64,000 nt of DNA from the NCBI RefSeq assembly GCF_014654205.1, contig NZ_BNAW01000037.1:1-64000 (forward strand). Direction: 5' to 3'. Source of the stretch: Amycolatopsis bullii. Its GTDB lineage: Bacteria; Actinomycetota; Actinomycetes; Mycobacteriales; Pseudonocardiaceae. Every line of letters begins with the position of its first letter. Position 1 is the stretch's first letter. The translations under genes were made by a program, and so were the position numbers. Shown here one piece after another: positions 32,430 to 40,463 of the stretch. The notes under the pieces are model-generated. The model ran no database searches. It was given only the letters and a program-made list of their open reading frames with translations, and was not told the DNA's origin.

Positions 32430-33794
32430 TCACGGTGTGCGCTCGGCCGCGATGAAGTCGCGGTACCAGCGGTAACTCGACCTCGGCGTGCGGGCCTGCG
32501 TCTCGTAGTCGACGTGGATCAGCCCGAAGCGGTGCTTGTACCCGTGCGCCCACTCGAAGTTGTCCAGCAGCGACCAGCAGAAGTACCCGCGCAGGTCCAC
32601 CCCGGCCGCGGCCGCGGTACGAACCGCCTCGATGTGCTCGCTCAGGAAACTGATGCGCTCGTAGTCCGCGAAGTCACTCCGGTCCGCGTACACGCACCCG
32701 TTCTCCGTGACGTACACCGGCGGCAGCCCCGGGTAGCGGTTGTGCAGGCCCACCAGCGCTTCCGTGAGGCCCTCCGGCTCGACCGGCCAGCCCATCCCGG
32801 TGCGCGGGACGTCCGGCAGTCGCGTGGTGTCCACCCCGATGTCGGCCACCGTCCGCCGGGCCGGGTCCGGCTCGCGGTGCGGGGCGTCCGCGCAGTGCAG
32901 GCGGTAGTAGTAGTTCACGCCCAGGTAGTCCAGGGGCACCCCGATGATCTCCAGGTCTTCGTCGCGGCGGAACGAGAAGTCCGAGACCCCGTCGAACATC
33001 GCCGACAGGCCCGGCGCGTACCGGCCGCCGAACAGCGGGTCGGTGAACTGGCGGCGCAGGAGCGTGTCCTGGCGGGCGGCCGCCGCCGCGTCCGCCGGTG
33101 AGTCGGACACCGGGACCGCCGGGGACTGGTTGAGGACGATGCCGAACTGGTGCGGCAGCGCCGCCTGCTCGCACATCGCCCGGACCGCCAGGCCGTGGCC
33201 CAGCAGCAGGTGGTGGGCGGCCGCCAGCGCACCGTGTCCCTCCCGCGCCCCCGGCGCGTGGCGGCCTTCGCCGTACCCGGCCACCGCGCACGGGTACGGC
33301 TCGTTCAGGGTCGTCCAGAAGTCGACGACGTCGCCCAGTTCCCGGTGCACCAGCGCCGCGTACTCGGCGAACCGGTACGCCGTGTCGCGGGAGCGCCAGC
33401 CGCCCTCGTCCTCCAGGGCCTGGGGCAGGTCCCAGTGGTAGAGCGTCAGGAACGGCTCGATCCCCCGCTCCCGCAGCCCGTCCACCAGCCGCCGGTAGAA
33501 GGCGAGGCCGCGGCGTTCGGGAGCACCCCGGCCGGACGGCTGGATCCGCGGCCAGGACACCGAAAACCGGTAGGAGTCGACCCCCAGTTCGGCGAGCAGG
33601 TCGAGGTCGGCCTCCCAGCGGTGGTAGTGGTCGGCCGCCGGTTCGCCGGTGTGGCCGCCGGCCACCGCGCCGGGCACCGCCGCGAAGGTGTCCCAGATGG
33701 ACGGTCCGCGGCCGTCGGCGGTCGTGGCGCCCTCAATCTGGAACGCCGAGGTCGCGACACCCCAGCGGAAGGCGGGCGGAAAGCTGGAAGTCAC
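32430..33794 (-). CDS. bglC: Family 1 beta-glucosidase, cytoplasmic
   Basis: This 454-residue GH1 enzyme hydrolyses cellobiose and related beta-glucosides inside the cell. The acid/base is Glu165 in TLNEP and the nucleophile is Glu364 in VTENG; the N-terminal FRWGVATSAFQIEG signature and the DSYRFSVSWPRI substrate strand are present. It has no signal peptide, consistent with use after import. It is the last gene of the operon with the three ABC-importer genes, as in the Streptomyces cebEFG-bglC cluster. A CebR-like box lies before the first gene. Confidence 0.93.
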   Translation of the reverse strand: MTSSFPPAFRWGVATSAFQIEGATTADGRGPSIWDTFAAVPGAVAGGHTGEPAADHYHRWEADLDLLAELGVDSYRFSVSWPRIQPSGRGAPERRGLAFYRRLVDGLRERGIEPFLTLYHWDLPQALEDEGGWRSRDTAYRFAEYAALVHRELGDVVDFWTTLNEPYPCAVAGYGEGRHAPGAREGHGALAAAHHLLLGHGLAVRAMCEQAALPHQFGIVLNQSPAVPVSDSPADAAAAARQDTLLRRQFTDPLFGGRYAPGLSAMFDGVSDFSFRRDEDLEIIGVPLDYLGVNYYYRLHCADAPHREPDPARRTVADIGVDTTRLPDVPRTGMGWPVEPEGLTEALVGLHNRYPGLPPVYVTENGCVYADRSDFADYERISFLSEHIEAVRTAAAAGVDLRGYFCWSLLDNFEWAHGYKHRFGLIHVDYETQARTPRSSYRWYRDFIAAERTP

Positions 33795-33812
33795 GGTGAG
33801 CTCCGGGAGGGG

Positions 33813-34700
33813 TCAGCCCTTGAGCGCGCCCTGCATGATGCCGCCGACGATCTGGCGGCCGAACAGCAGGAACACGATCAGGACGGGGACGGTGCCGATG
33901 GTGGCGGCGGTGAGCACGAGCGTGTAGTCGGTGGTGTAGCCGCTGGCCAGAGTGGACAGTGCGGTCTGGACGGTCGGGTTCTCCGGCACCAGCACCACCA
34001 GCGGCCAGAAGAAGTCGTTCCAGGCCTGCATGAAGGTGAACAGCCCGAGCACCGCCGCAGCCGGGCGGGCGGCGGGCAGGGCCACGTGCCAGAACAGCCG
34101 CAGCGAGCCACAGCCGTCCATCCGGCCGGCTTCCAGCAGCTCCAGCGGCAGCGCCCGCTCGAAGTACTGGCGCATGAAGAACACGCCGAACGCGGTGACC
34201 AGGCCGGGCACGATCACCGCCTGCAACTGCCCGGCCCACCCGAAGTCGGCCATCATCATGTACAGCGGCACGACGCCCAGCTCGGTCGGGATCGCCTGGG
34301 TAGCGACCACGACGAGCAGCAGCGCCGTCCGCCCGCGGAAGCGCATCTTGGCGAAGGCGAACCCGGCCAGCGTCGAGAACAGCACCACCGACACGGTGAT
34401 CGTGCCCGCGACGATGAGCGAATTGCCCAGCGCCAGCGCGAAGTCCGTCTCGTCGAAGACGCGGGCGATGTTCTCGAACAGGTGCCCGCCGGGGACGAGC
34501 ACCGGCGGCACCTTCCCGACCGCCTCCGTCGTCTGCGAGGAGACGACGAACGACCAGTACACCGGGAACGCCGAGCCGGCCAGGATCGCGGTCAGCGCGG
34601 CGTAGGTCCACGGGCTCGCCACGCGGCGCGCGAGCCGCCGGGCCCGCCCGGGCGAGGTCGACGGCGGCGCGGGTGCCGCCGGGGTCAGCACGGTGGTCAT
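33813..34700 (-). CDS. Sugar ABC transporter permease (MalG/CebG type)
   Basis: This is a 295-residue inner-membrane permease with six predicted membrane segments. The EAA loop, EAGRMDGCGSLRLFWHVALPAARPA, carries the conserved G for contact with the ATPase. An Arg/Pro-rich cytoplasmic N-terminus precedes the first segment at about 38-55. It pairs with the MalF-type permease encoded 9 bases upstream. No ATPase gene is present in this cluster, so a shared MsiK-type ATPase elsewhere is expected, as in Streptomyces. Probable substrate: cellobiose or cello-oligosaccharides, from the neighbouring GH1 gene. Confidence 0.9.
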   Translation of the reverse strand: MTTVLTPAAPAPPSTSPGRARRLARRVASPWTYAALTAILAGSAFPVYWSFVVSSQTTEAVGKVPPVLVPGGHLFENIARVFDETDFALALGNSLIVAGTITVSVVLFSTLAGFAFAKMRFRGRTALLLVVVATQAIPTELGVVPLYMMMADFGWAGQLQAVIVPGLVTAFGVFFMRQYFERALPLELLEAGRMDGCGSLRLFWHVALPAARPAAAVLGLFTFMQAWNDFFWPLVVLVPENPTVQTALSTLASGYTTDYTLVLTAATIGTVPVLIVFLLFGRQIVGGIMQGALKG

Positions 34701-34709
34701 GTCCGCTCC

Positions 34710-35630
34710 TCAGTCCGTGGAAATGCGCCGGGTGACCAGGTACGACAGGCCCGCGACGAGCATCGTGGCCACGGCCAGGATCAGCGCGATCGCCGAGCTG
34801 TAGCCGAAGTCGTACTTGGCGAAACCCTGTTCGTAGAGGTAGAGCGCGGCCGTCTGGAACTGCCGGTCCGACCCTCCGGTGGCGGCCGCGGTGCCCGGGT
34901 TGAACAGCAGCGGCTCGGCGAGCAGCCGCATGTTCCCGGTCGTCGCGATCACCGTGGAGAAGATGATCTGCGGCCGCAGCAGCGGCACGGTGATCCGCCA
35001 GAACTGCTGCCACCCCTTGGCGCCGTCGAGGGTGGCGGCCTCGTACATGCTCGACGGGATCGCCTGCATGGACGCCAGGAAGATCAGCGCGTGGTAGCCG
35101 GTCCAGCGCCACACCACCATCGCCGCGATGGCGGTGTGCGAGCTGGCCGTGCCGGCCTGCCAGTCGACCTGCCCGGCGCCGAACCAGCTCAGCACCCAGT
35201 TGACCAGCCCGAAGTCCCGGCCGAACAGCTGCGCGAAGATGATCGTCACCGCCGCCACCGAGGTGATGTTCGGCAGGATCATCCCCATCCGGAAGAACAT
35301 CCGCCCGCGCAGCCGCCGGTTGAGCAGGTGTGCGATGCCGAGCGCGAACAGGATCTGCGGGATCGTGGTCAGCAGCCACAGGCTGACCGTGTTCCCCATC
35401 GAGTTCCAGAAGTACGGGTCGTGGAACAGCAGCTGCTCGTAGTTGCCGAACCCGATGAACTGCGCACCCTCGGCGTCGATGAGGTTCCGCTTCTGCAGCG
35501 ACACGACGGCCGTGTACGCCAGCGGGAACAACCCGAAGACGCCGAAGATGAGGAAGTACGGGCTGATGAAGCCGAACGGCGACAGCTTGACGTCCCACTT
35601 CTGCCGCCGCTCGGCGAAGGTGAGTGCCAT
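34710..35630 (-). CDS. Sugar ABC transporter permease (MalF/CebF type)
   Basis: This is a 306-residue permease with six predicted membrane segments, the first in FISPYFLIFGVFGLFPLAY. The coupling loop EAATLDGAKGWQQFWRITVPLL has the conserved EAA-G pattern. Its start overlaps the stop of the binding-protein gene by one base (35630), and it is 9 bases from the MalG-type gene, so binding protein and permeases are made together. Substrate inferred from the operon as a beta-glucan oligosaccharide. Confidence 0.9.
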   Translation of the reverse strand: MALTFAERRQKWDVKLSPFGFISPYFLIFGVFGLFPLAYTAVVSLQKRNLIDAEGAQFIGFGNYEQLLFHDPYFWNSMGNTVSLWLLTTIPQILFALGIAHLLNRRLRGRMFFRMGMILPNITSVAAVTIIFAQLFGRDFGLVNWVLSWFGAGQVDWQAGTASSHTAIAAMVVWRWTGYHALIFLASMQAIPSSMYEAATLDGAKGWQQFWRITVPLLRPQIIFSTVIATTGNMRLLAEPLLFNPGTAAATGGSDRQFQTAALYLYEQGFAKYDFGYSSAIALILAVATMLVAGLSYLVTRRISTD

Positions 35631-36910
35631 TACTTGATCTTCGCGACGTCACCGACCAGCTGCTGCCACGCCGCCGGGCCGTCCTGCTTGCCCTGCTCGA
35701 CCCGCTGCATGGCGTTGCCGAACTCGGTCTGCACGTCGCCTGCCTTCGGGCCCTGGTACTGCGGGTTCAGCTTCTTCGCCGCGTCGGTGAAGACCTTGCC
35801 CACCGGGGCGCCCGAGAAGAACGGGTTCGTGTAGCCGGTGATCTTCGGGTCGTCGTAGAGCGACGGTGCCGAGGGCAGCAGGCCCTTGCTGGTGAACACC
35901 TTCGCCTGCTGCTCGGGCGCGGTCAGCCACGCGGCGAGCTCGGCGGCTTCCTTGGTGTGCTTGCCCTGCTTGGGCACGGTCAGGTACGAGCCGCCCCAGT
36001 TGCCGCCCCCGCCGGGCACGGCCGCGACGTCCCACTTGCCGGCGGTGTCCGGCGCCTGGTCCTTGATCTTGGTCATCATCCACGCCGGGCAGGTGACGGT
36101 GGCGAACTGGCCCTGGGTGAAGCCGGTGTTCCACTGCGGCGTGCTGTAGAGCAGGCCGGCGCTCAGGTTCGCCTTGACCGCGTCGACCACGAGGTCCCAG
36201 CCCTGGCGCAGCGCCGGGTTGCTGCCGACGATGATCTGGTCGTTCTGGTCGTAGTAGCCCTGCGGCGCCTGGCCGACGATCGCGTTGAGCACGGTCGGAC
36301 CGCCGTCCATGAACTTGACGCCGTTCGGCGCCTTGGCCTGGAACTGCTTGCCCGCGTCGAAGAACTTCTGCCACGTGGGCCAGAGCGCGGAGACGGCGTC
36401 CCGGTCCTCCGGCAGCCCGGCGGCCTTGAACATGTCGCGGCGGTAGCAGATGGCCAGGCCGCCGACGTCGGTGCCGTAGCCGATCTGCTGGCCGCCCTTG
36501 GCCAGCGACGCGGCCCACTTCCAGCTCAGCCAGCGGTCCTTGAGCTTGTCGCCGCCGACGGTGTTGAGGTCGACGAACTTGTCCGGCGTCGCCTTGAACT
36601 GGGCGACGTAGCCGGTGTCGATGGCCTCGATGTCCGCGGCACCGGCGCCGGTGGCCAGGTGCGCGGCGAGGTTCTTGTGGTGGTCGGAGTAGGCGGCGGT
36701 CCGCTCGGTGATCTCGATGTCCGGGTGCGCCGCCTGGTACTCCTTGATCAGGTCGGTGTAGCCGAAGTTGCCGAAGAGGCCGAGGCTCAGCTTGACCTTG
36801 CCGCCGGCGGCGCCGCTGTCCCCGCAGGCGCTCAGCGCGGTGAGCGCGACCAGGGTGGCACCCACCCCGGCGAGCAGGCGGATCCGGCGGTTTCTCGTTT
36901 TCGGGCGCAT
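35630..36910 (-). CDS. Sugar ABC transporter substrate-binding lipoprotein (CebE type)
   Basis: This 426-residue extracellular solute-binding protein is anchored as a lipoprotein: RIRLLAGVGATLVALTALSAC, with a lipobox LSAC and Cys near residue 28, follows the basic MRPKTRNRR start. The mature part has the family-1 binding-protein pattern (AAHPDIEITERTAAYSDHHKN, and YRRDMFKAAGLPEDRDAV). It is the first gene of the importer operon. The promoter region holds a CebR-like box (36956-36969) 46 bases upstream of the ATG. Confidence 0.92.
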   Translation of the reverse strand: MRPKTRNRRIRLLAGVGATLVALTALSACGDSGAAGGKVKLSLGLFGNFGYTDLIKEYQAAHPDIEITERTAAYSDHHKNLAAHLATGAGAADIEAIDTGYVAQFKATPDKFVDLNTVGGDKLKDRWLSWKWAASLAKGGQQIGYGTDVGGLAICYRRDMFKAAGLPEDRDAVSALWPTWQKFFDAGKQFQAKAPNGVKFMDGGPTVLNAIVGQAPQGYYDQNDQIIVGSNPALRQGWDLVVDAVKANLSAGLLYSTPQWNTGFTQGQFATVTCPAWMMTKIKDQAPDTAGKWDVAAVPGGGGNWGGSYLTVPKQGKHTKEAAELAAWLTAPEQQAKVFTSKGLLPSAPSLYDDPKITGYTNPFFSGAPVGKVFTDAAKKLNPQYQGPKAGDVQTEFGNAMQRVEQGKQDGPAAWQQLVGDVAKIK

Positions 36911-36955
36911 GAGATCTCCGTTGTTCTGCGGGCCGGTCGGAAAACGCGGGTCCCA

Positions 36956-36969
36956 TGAGAGCGCTCCCA
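36956..36969. promoter_or_regulatory. CebR-like operator before the importer operon
   Basis: TGAGAGCGCTCCCA differs by one base from the CebR consensus TGGGAGCGCTCCCA of Streptomyces. A -35-like TTGACG on the minus strand (complement of 36979-36984) lies just upstream, so the box would sit in the promoter. It supports cellobiose-type control of the operon; binding by the adjacent LacI protein is inference. Confidence 0.75.
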
Positions 36970-37041
36970 GCCCGTCGCCGTCAAGTAACTAAATGATAAC
37001 GCGCCCCGGCATTTACGCAGTCTGAGCCCGTGTGCTAGAGA

Positions 37042-37055
37042 TGTAACCGGTTACA
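37042..37055. promoter_or_regulatory. LacI-type palindromic operator before the repressor gene
   Basis: TGTAACCGGTTACA is a perfect 14-base palindrome with the central CG of LacI-family sites, 15 bases upstream of the repressor start. It suggests autoregulation. Its sequence differs from the CebR-like box on the other side of the divergent region. Confidence 0.75.
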
Positions 37056-37070
37056 AGAGTGGAGGTCAAC

Positions 37071-38120
37071 ATGGTCACGGCCCGCGAGGTCGCGCAGCTC
37101 TGCGGGGTTTCCGTCGCCACCGTGTCGCGGGTGTTCAACCGCCCCGCCACGGTCAGCGCGGCGACCCGCGAACGCGTCGAGCGCGTGGCGCGGGACCTCG
37201 ATTTCTCGCCGAACGAGTCGGCGCGCGCGCTGTCGCGGCAGCAGTCGGCGATGGTCGGGCTGGTCTGGGACACCGACCACCGGCGGCCCGGCTGGCGGCA
37301 CCCGTTCCTGCAGGACCTGTTGCTGGGCCTGAAATCCGCGCTCAGCTCGCACGGCTACCACCTGCTGCTGCTCGCGACGAGCGACGACGCCCGCGACCGT
37401 CACCCCGGCGTGTCGCTGGCCGACCCGATCGGGTACGTGAGCATGACCCGGCGCCACCACCTGGCCGGGCTGGTGCTCATCGACAGCGGGACGGACGCCG
37501 ACGCGTTCACCGCGTTCGCCCAGTCCGGGTTGCCGTGCGTCGCCCTCGACGTGGCTCTGTCCGGACCGCGGGCGACGCACGTGACGTCGGACAACGCCGG
37601 GGGCGCGGCGGAGGCCGTCCGGCACCTGGCCGCGCTCGGGCACCGCCGGATCGCGACGATCACCGGCCCCCGCGGCAACGCGCCGGCGGCCGCCCGCACC
37701 GAGGGTTACCGGCGCGGCCTGGCCGAAGCGGGGCTGCCGGTGTCGGAGGATCTCGTGGTCGGCGGCGACTTCTACCGCGAGAGCGGGTTCGTCGGCATGC
37801 GGCGCCTGCTGGCCCGCAAGGAGCCGCCGACGGCGGTGTTCGCGGCCAGCGACGAGATGGCGGTCGGCGCGCTGCTGGCGGCGCGCGCGGCCGGGCTGCG
37901 GGTGCCGGCCGACCTGGCCGTGGTGGGGTTCGACGACATCGAGGTGGCGTCCCTGGTGGACCCGGCCCTGACGACGGTGGCCCAGGACAAGCCGGGCTTC
38001 GGCACCGCGGCGGCGGGCGCGCTCCTGGCGATGCTCGAGAACGCCGGCGCCCCGGAACCGGTGCTGCTCCCGACGAAACTGGTGGTCCGCGACTCCTGCG
38101 GCGGTCGCTCGGCCCGCTGA
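37071..38120 (+). CDS. LacI-family transcriptional repressor of the sugar importer operon
   Basis: This 349-residue repressor has its helix-turn-helix at residues 3-24 (TAREVAQLCGVSVATVSRVF), then the hinge SPNESARALS and a periplasmic-binding-protein-like sensor domain (HVTSDNAGGAAEAVRHLAALGHRRIA; AVVGFDDIEVASLVDPALTTV). The ATG at 37071 follows GGAGG. It is divergent from the binding-protein gene, with two palindromes in the 160-base gap. It plays the part of CebR, releasing the operon when cellobiose or a related sugar is bound. The identity as CebR is by context; the inducer may differ. Confidence 0.88.
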   Translation: MVTAREVAQLCGVSVATVSRVFNRPATVSAATRERVERVARDLDFSPNESARALSRQQSAMVGLVWDTDHRRPGWRHPFLQDLLLGLKSALSSHGYHLLLLATSDDARDRHPGVSLADPIGYVSMTRRHHLAGLVLIDSGTDADAFTAFAQSGLPCVALDVALSGPRATHVTSDNAGGAAEAVRHLAALGHRRIATITGPRGNAPAAARTEGYRRGLAEAGLPVSEDLVVGGDFYRESGFVGMRRLLARKEPPTAVFAASDEMAVGALLAARAAGLRVPADLAVVGFDDIEVASLVDPALTTVAQDKPGFGTAAAGALLAMLENAGAPEPVLLPTKLVVRDSCGGRSAR

Positions 38121-38185
38121 CCCCAGCGCCCCAAGGCGGCCTTGGGTGCGTCACACGCACCCAAGGCCACATTGGGGCGCTGGGG
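38121..38185. repeat. 30-base-stem hairpin between convergent genes
   Basis: The arms 38121-38150 and 38156-38185 match at 28 of 30 positions with a 5-base loop (TCACA). The 5' arm starts on the base after the repressor stop codon, and the 3' arm ends 10 bases before the next gene's stop. It contains the words GCCTTGGGTGCG and CGCACCCAAGGC. It is a likely bidirectional terminator, far longer than needed for that alone. Confidence 0.88.
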
Positions 38186-38195
38186 CGGAGCGGGG

Positions 38196-39302
38196 TCAGG
38201 CGGTGATCTTCGTGTCCCAGTCGATGTGGTGGGAGTACAGCCAGCCGGGCTCCTCGCCGACGTCCCCGCCCGCGCTCGCCTTCACCAGCTTCTCCACGCG
38301 CTCACGGCGAAGCCCTTCATACGCCGCGAAAGCCGAGGCCGGGTCCGGGAGGTCGCGCAGGCACTGCGCCAGGACGACGCTGTCCTCCAGCGCCATCGAC
38401 GCGCCCTGGCCCGCAGCCGGGGACGCGGCGTGGGCGGCGTCGCCGGTCAGGACCATCTCGGGCGTCGACCAGAGCCGGGTTTCCGGGACGTCGTAGGAGT
38501 GGCCGCCGAACACCTCCTCGCCGGTGGCGGCGATGATGTCCGTGCAGGGCAACGGATCTCCGTCGAACGCCGCGTGCGCGAACTCGCGCCAGCCCGCCGG
38601 GGTGACCGCCGCGATCTCCTCGCGGGAGCGCTCGGCGTCGGGGATGCGGGCGAACCAGAAGGTGGCGCCGCCGGTGTCCGTGGTGAACCCGAAGGCCGCC
38701 CGGCTCCCGCGGAACATCCGGTAGATCCCGGGCGCGGCGGGCAGCCCGGCGGCCCGCGTGTAGCCGTACACGACGGTCAGCCCGGTGTAGCGGGGCTCGT
38801 CCGCGGCCGGGTCGATCAGCCTCCGGACGACCGAGCGCAACCCGTCCGCGCCGACCAGCACGTCACCGGTTTCGGTGGTGCCGTCGGCGAACTCCGCCGT
38901 GATCCCGTCCGGGCCGGGCTGCGCGCCCACCAGCCGCTTGCCGCGCTCCAGCGGGACACCGCGGCGCTCGGCCTCGTCCTGCAGGACGCGGTAGAGCGTC
39001 GCGCGGGTCAGGGTGCGCGGCCCGTCGAGCCCTTCGGTGTCGAACTCGCGCCGCCCAACGGTCTCCCCCGTCGGGGCGACGAGTTCGACGCCGTACGCGG
39101 CGAACGAACTGTCGATCACCGGCCGGTCGGCCCTGATCGCGCGCAGGGCGTCCATGCCGTTGTGCATGATCGTGAGGAACGCGCCGATGTCGTCCCCGCC
39201 TGCGGGGTAGGCCTCGTACACGACCGGCTCGTGCCCGGCGAGCTTCAGCGCCATCGCCGTGACCGTGCCCGCGATCCCGCCACCCGCGACCAGTACCCGC
39301 AC
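38196..39302 (-). CDS. FAD-dependent aromatic-type monooxygenase
   Basis: This 368-residue group A flavoprotein monooxygenase has an N-terminal FAD fold GGGIAGTVTAMALKLAGHEPVVYE (residues 7-30), the DG-type motif VLVGADGLRSVVRR and the second FAD site LTGDAAHAASPAAGQGASMALEDSVVLA. It uses NAD(P)H and O2 to hydroxylate an aromatic or polyketide substrate; related proteins also modify antibiotics such as rifamycin or tetracycline. The substrate cannot be deduced from the neighbours. No helix-turn-helix neighbour or dedicated operator is seen. Confidence 0.87.
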   Translation of the reverse strand: MRVLVAGGGIAGTVTAMALKLAGHEPVVYEAYPAGGDDIGAFLTIMHNGMDALRAIRADRPVIDSSFAAYGVELVAPTGETVGRREFDTEGLDGPRTLTRATLYRVLQDEAERRGVPLERGKRLVGAQPGPDGITAEFADGTTETGDVLVGADGLRSVVRRLIDPAADEPRYTGLTVVYGYTRAAGLPAAPGIYRMFRGSRAAFGFTTDTGGATFWFARIPDAERSREEIAAVTPAGWREFAHAAFDGDPLPCTDIIAATGEEVFGGHSYDVPETRLWSTPEMVLTGDAAHAASPAAGQGASMALEDSVVLAQCLRDLPDPASAFAAYEGLRRERVEKLVKASAGGDVGEEPGWLYSHHIDWDTKITA

Positions 39303-39324
39303 TTCGCGTCCCCCCGTCGACTCC

Positions 39325-39364
39325 GCGTGCCGCCGCCGGTGACGTTACCGTGGCGGCGGCACGC
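39325..39364 (-). terminator. Terminator of the ferritin-like gene
   Basis: GCGTGCCGCCGCC (39325-39337) pairs perfectly with GGCGGCGGCACGC (39352-39364) around a 14-base loop. It lies 5 bases beyond the stop of the ferritin-like gene and upstream of the monooxygenase start. Confidence 0.8.
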
Positions 39365-39369
39365 GGTGC

Positions 39370-40347
39370 CTACTTCTCCTTCGCACCGCTGGTGGCGATG
39401 TCGCCGTTCAAGCCGCGCGGGTAGAAACCACCGGAAGACACCTTGTCCGGGTTGAGGTAGGCGATGTTGAGCACGCGCTCGGCGGAGCGCCCGAACGCGA
39501 TGCCGTTGGCGTCGGCCGGGACGAGGTTCGCCTTGCCGTTCTTGATGACGCCTTCGTCGTCGTCGGCCTTGCCGTCGAGGCTGTCGCGGGCGTCGGACAT
39601 CTTGTTCGTGATGTCCCCGAGGCCGCGCTCGAACAGCGCCGACCGCACGATTCCGGCGTGGTAGGCCTCGACGGCCAGGATGCCGGCGGCCGCGTCGAGG
39701 AACGTCTTGTTGTTCACCAGCGGGGCGGCGCCCTTGTAGGCGGACACGCCGACGTCCTCGAACAGGTAGGCGGCGAGCAGGAAGTTGTTCTCGCTGCCGA
39801 ACGGGTCGAACGTCTGGCCCTGCTTGATCACCCCGGCGGCCTGCATGGCCGCGGTGAAGCTGTTCTGGAAGTCGATCTCCGGCTGCGCGACGGCGGCTTT
39901 GTCGAGCGCCTTGCGCAGGAAGTTCACATGGGCGACCTCGTCGCCGGCGATCTCTTGGACGAGCTGCTTGGTGTGCTCGCTCTTGAACTGCACCGCGTGC
40001 CCACCGGAGACCTTGCCCAGGTTGCCGACGCCGTTGACGTACTTCTCGTTCAGCCCGTAGCCGTAGACGGCGAACGAGTACAGGTTCGCTTCGAGGTACT
40101 CGAGGTTCAGCGCGAAGTTCAGGACCGCGGCGTCGCTCGCCTGTTCCTTCGCCTTGTCACCTCCCTGTCCTCCGTACTGCTGTGTGGCACCGGCCGAGCC
40201 GAGGCCCAGCGACAACGCACCGCCGAGCGCGCCGGCGCCCGCGACGCCGAGCCCCGCCGCTCCCGCAGCCTTGAGGAAGCGGCGGCGGTCGGTCGCGTTC
40301 TCCGCGCTGCGCTCGATCAGCTGCTGTGTGTAGCGTTTTCCGAACAC
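39370..40347 (-). CDS. Tat-exported ferritin-like domain protein
   Basis: From GTG 40347 this is a 325-residue protein. A twin-arginine signal, TDRRRFLKAAGAAGLGVAGAGAL, lies at about residues 19-45. The mature part has the PF13668-type ferritin-like helical bundle: LNFALNLEYLEANLYSFAVYGYG, EIAGDEVAHVNFLRKAL, ENNFLLAAYLFEDVGVSAYKGA and AVEAYHAGIVRSALFERG, each contributing a Glu or His suited to a di-metal centre. AGAGGA precedes this GTG by 9 bases; the GTG at 40389 lacks a ribosome site. Possible roles are periplasmic iron or oxidative-stress handling. A terminator follows. Confidence 0.85.
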   Translation of the reverse strand: MFGKRYTQQLIERSAENATDRRRFLKAAGAAGLGVAGAGALGGALSLGLGSAGATQQYGGQGGDKAKEQASDAAVLNFALNLEYLEANLYSFAVYGYGLNEKYVNGVGNLGKVSGGHAVQFKSEHTKQLVQEIAGDEVAHVNFLRKALDKAAVAQPEIDFQNSFTAAMQAAGVIKQGQTFDPFGSENNFLLAAYLFEDVGVSAYKGAAPLVNNKTFLDAAAGILAVEAYHAGIVRSALFERGLGDITNKMSDARDSLDGKADDDEGVIKNGKANLVPADANGIAFGRSAERVLNIAYLNPDKVSSGGFYPRGLNGDIATSGAKEK

Positions 40348-40463
40348 CGGGGGACGTCCTCTCGTGACGAGTTCGTCCACCTCACCCACCGGTCATACGT
40401 ACCTGGGCGTCCCCCGGCTCGGTCAAAACGGGAAAAATTTTGATCGACTTGCGTTTGCCCAGG

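Noticed and set aside
40348-40389. Longer start for the ferritin-like protein
   Set aside because: GTG 40389 has no ribosome site; GTG 40347 has AGAGGA at 9 bases and puts the Tat signal near the N-terminus.
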